DNA of 64,000 nt from Halobacillus campisalis (lineage in GTDB: Bacteria > Bacillota > Bacilli > Bacillales > Halobacillaceae). The translations under genes and the position numbers were made by a program. The DNA is taken from positions 124,001-188,000 of the forward strand of contig NZ_JAPVRC010000003.1 of assembly GCF_030345335.1 (NCBI RefSeq), read 5' to 3'. Below are positions 63,967-64,000 of the stretch, one piece after another (position 1 is the first letter of the stretch; each line of letters starts with the position of its first letter). The notes below the pieces were generated by a model that was given only the letters and a program-made list of their open reading frames with translations, was not told the DNA's origin and searched no databases.

Positions 63967-64000
63967 CGTTTATGGCTTATGGTCCTGTCACCTCTACATT

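Overview
The window reads as chromosome of a low-to-moderate GC, Gram-positive, endospore-former-type Bacillaceae, most like a moderately halophilic genus such as Halobacillus. The inference rests on a B. subtilis-like gene set (glgBCDAP, qoxABCD, pgsBCA, des-desKR, hemAT, rpoN/sigL), strong AGGAGG-type ribosome binding sites, frequent GTG/TTG starts, S-box and L-box riboswitches, Asp/Glu-rich exported proteins and a choline/betaine locus. No rRNA, tRNA, CRISPR array, prophage or transposase gene was seen. No search could be run, so family assignments come from reading motifs.

Layout. 1-1214: N-terminal part of glutamate synthase (gltB). 1.6-2.7 kb: a P1-family self-processing peptidase. 2.7-6.0 kb: a choline locus with a choline-transporter-like Na+ symporter and a GbsR-type repressor, next to the wreckage of the divergent gbsAB genes (glycine betaine synthesis). 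6.4-11.2 kb: EamA exporter, purU, rpoN (sigma-54), type II NADH dehydrogenase and a 33-residue membrane peptide. 11.7-16.6 kb: a sigma-54 enhancer-binding activator divergent from a YfcC transporter and isoaspartyl dipeptidase (iadA), with a clear -24/-12 promoter between them. 16.6-26.8 kb: glycogen operon glgBCDAP plus a GH13 glycosidase. 27.5-32.4 kb: murQ with a sugar ABC transporter lacking its ATPase. 32.5-37.3 kb: poly-gamma-glutamate operon pgsB-C-A-ggt. 37.6-39.7 kb: EcsAB-type ABC transporter. 40.9-45.4 kb: HemAT oxygen sensor, flavodoxin-like reductase, ribokinase and a lactate 2-monooxygenase gene broken by one in-frame TGA. 45.6-48.4 kb: desaturase with its DesKR thermosensor. 49.3-53.8 kb: M48 membrane protease, YihY/BrkB protein, two small proteins, and a lipoprotein beta-lactamase-fold hydrolase. 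54.9-56.2 kb: a betaine-homocysteine methyltransferase-like gene under a SAM riboswitch. 56.3-59.1 kb: DoxX, TraB-family and small membrane proteins. 59.1-63.4 kb: the aa3-type quinol oxidase operon qoxABCD plus an extra subunit-IV-like gene. 63.7-64.0 kb: a lysine riboswitch with terminator for a gene beyond the edge.

The most striking feature is non-coding. At least eleven copies of a roughly 168-bp palindromic element sit in the intergenic regions. Each has short outer inverted ends, a 14-18-bp arm whose sequence changes from copy to copy while its partner changes with it, and a conserved inner core. Many occur as inverted pairs, always minus copy then plus copy. A second repeat family is nested in one copy and fragments of it lie beside others. 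I know of no named family for either; they are the best candidate here for an undescribed system.

Together the genes describe carbon storage (glycogen), cell-wall recycling (murQ), capsule (poly-gamma-glutamate), membrane adaptation to cold (des) and compatible-solute handling. The last has apparently lost local choline oxidation while keeping choline uptake and a betaine-dependent-type methyltransferase.
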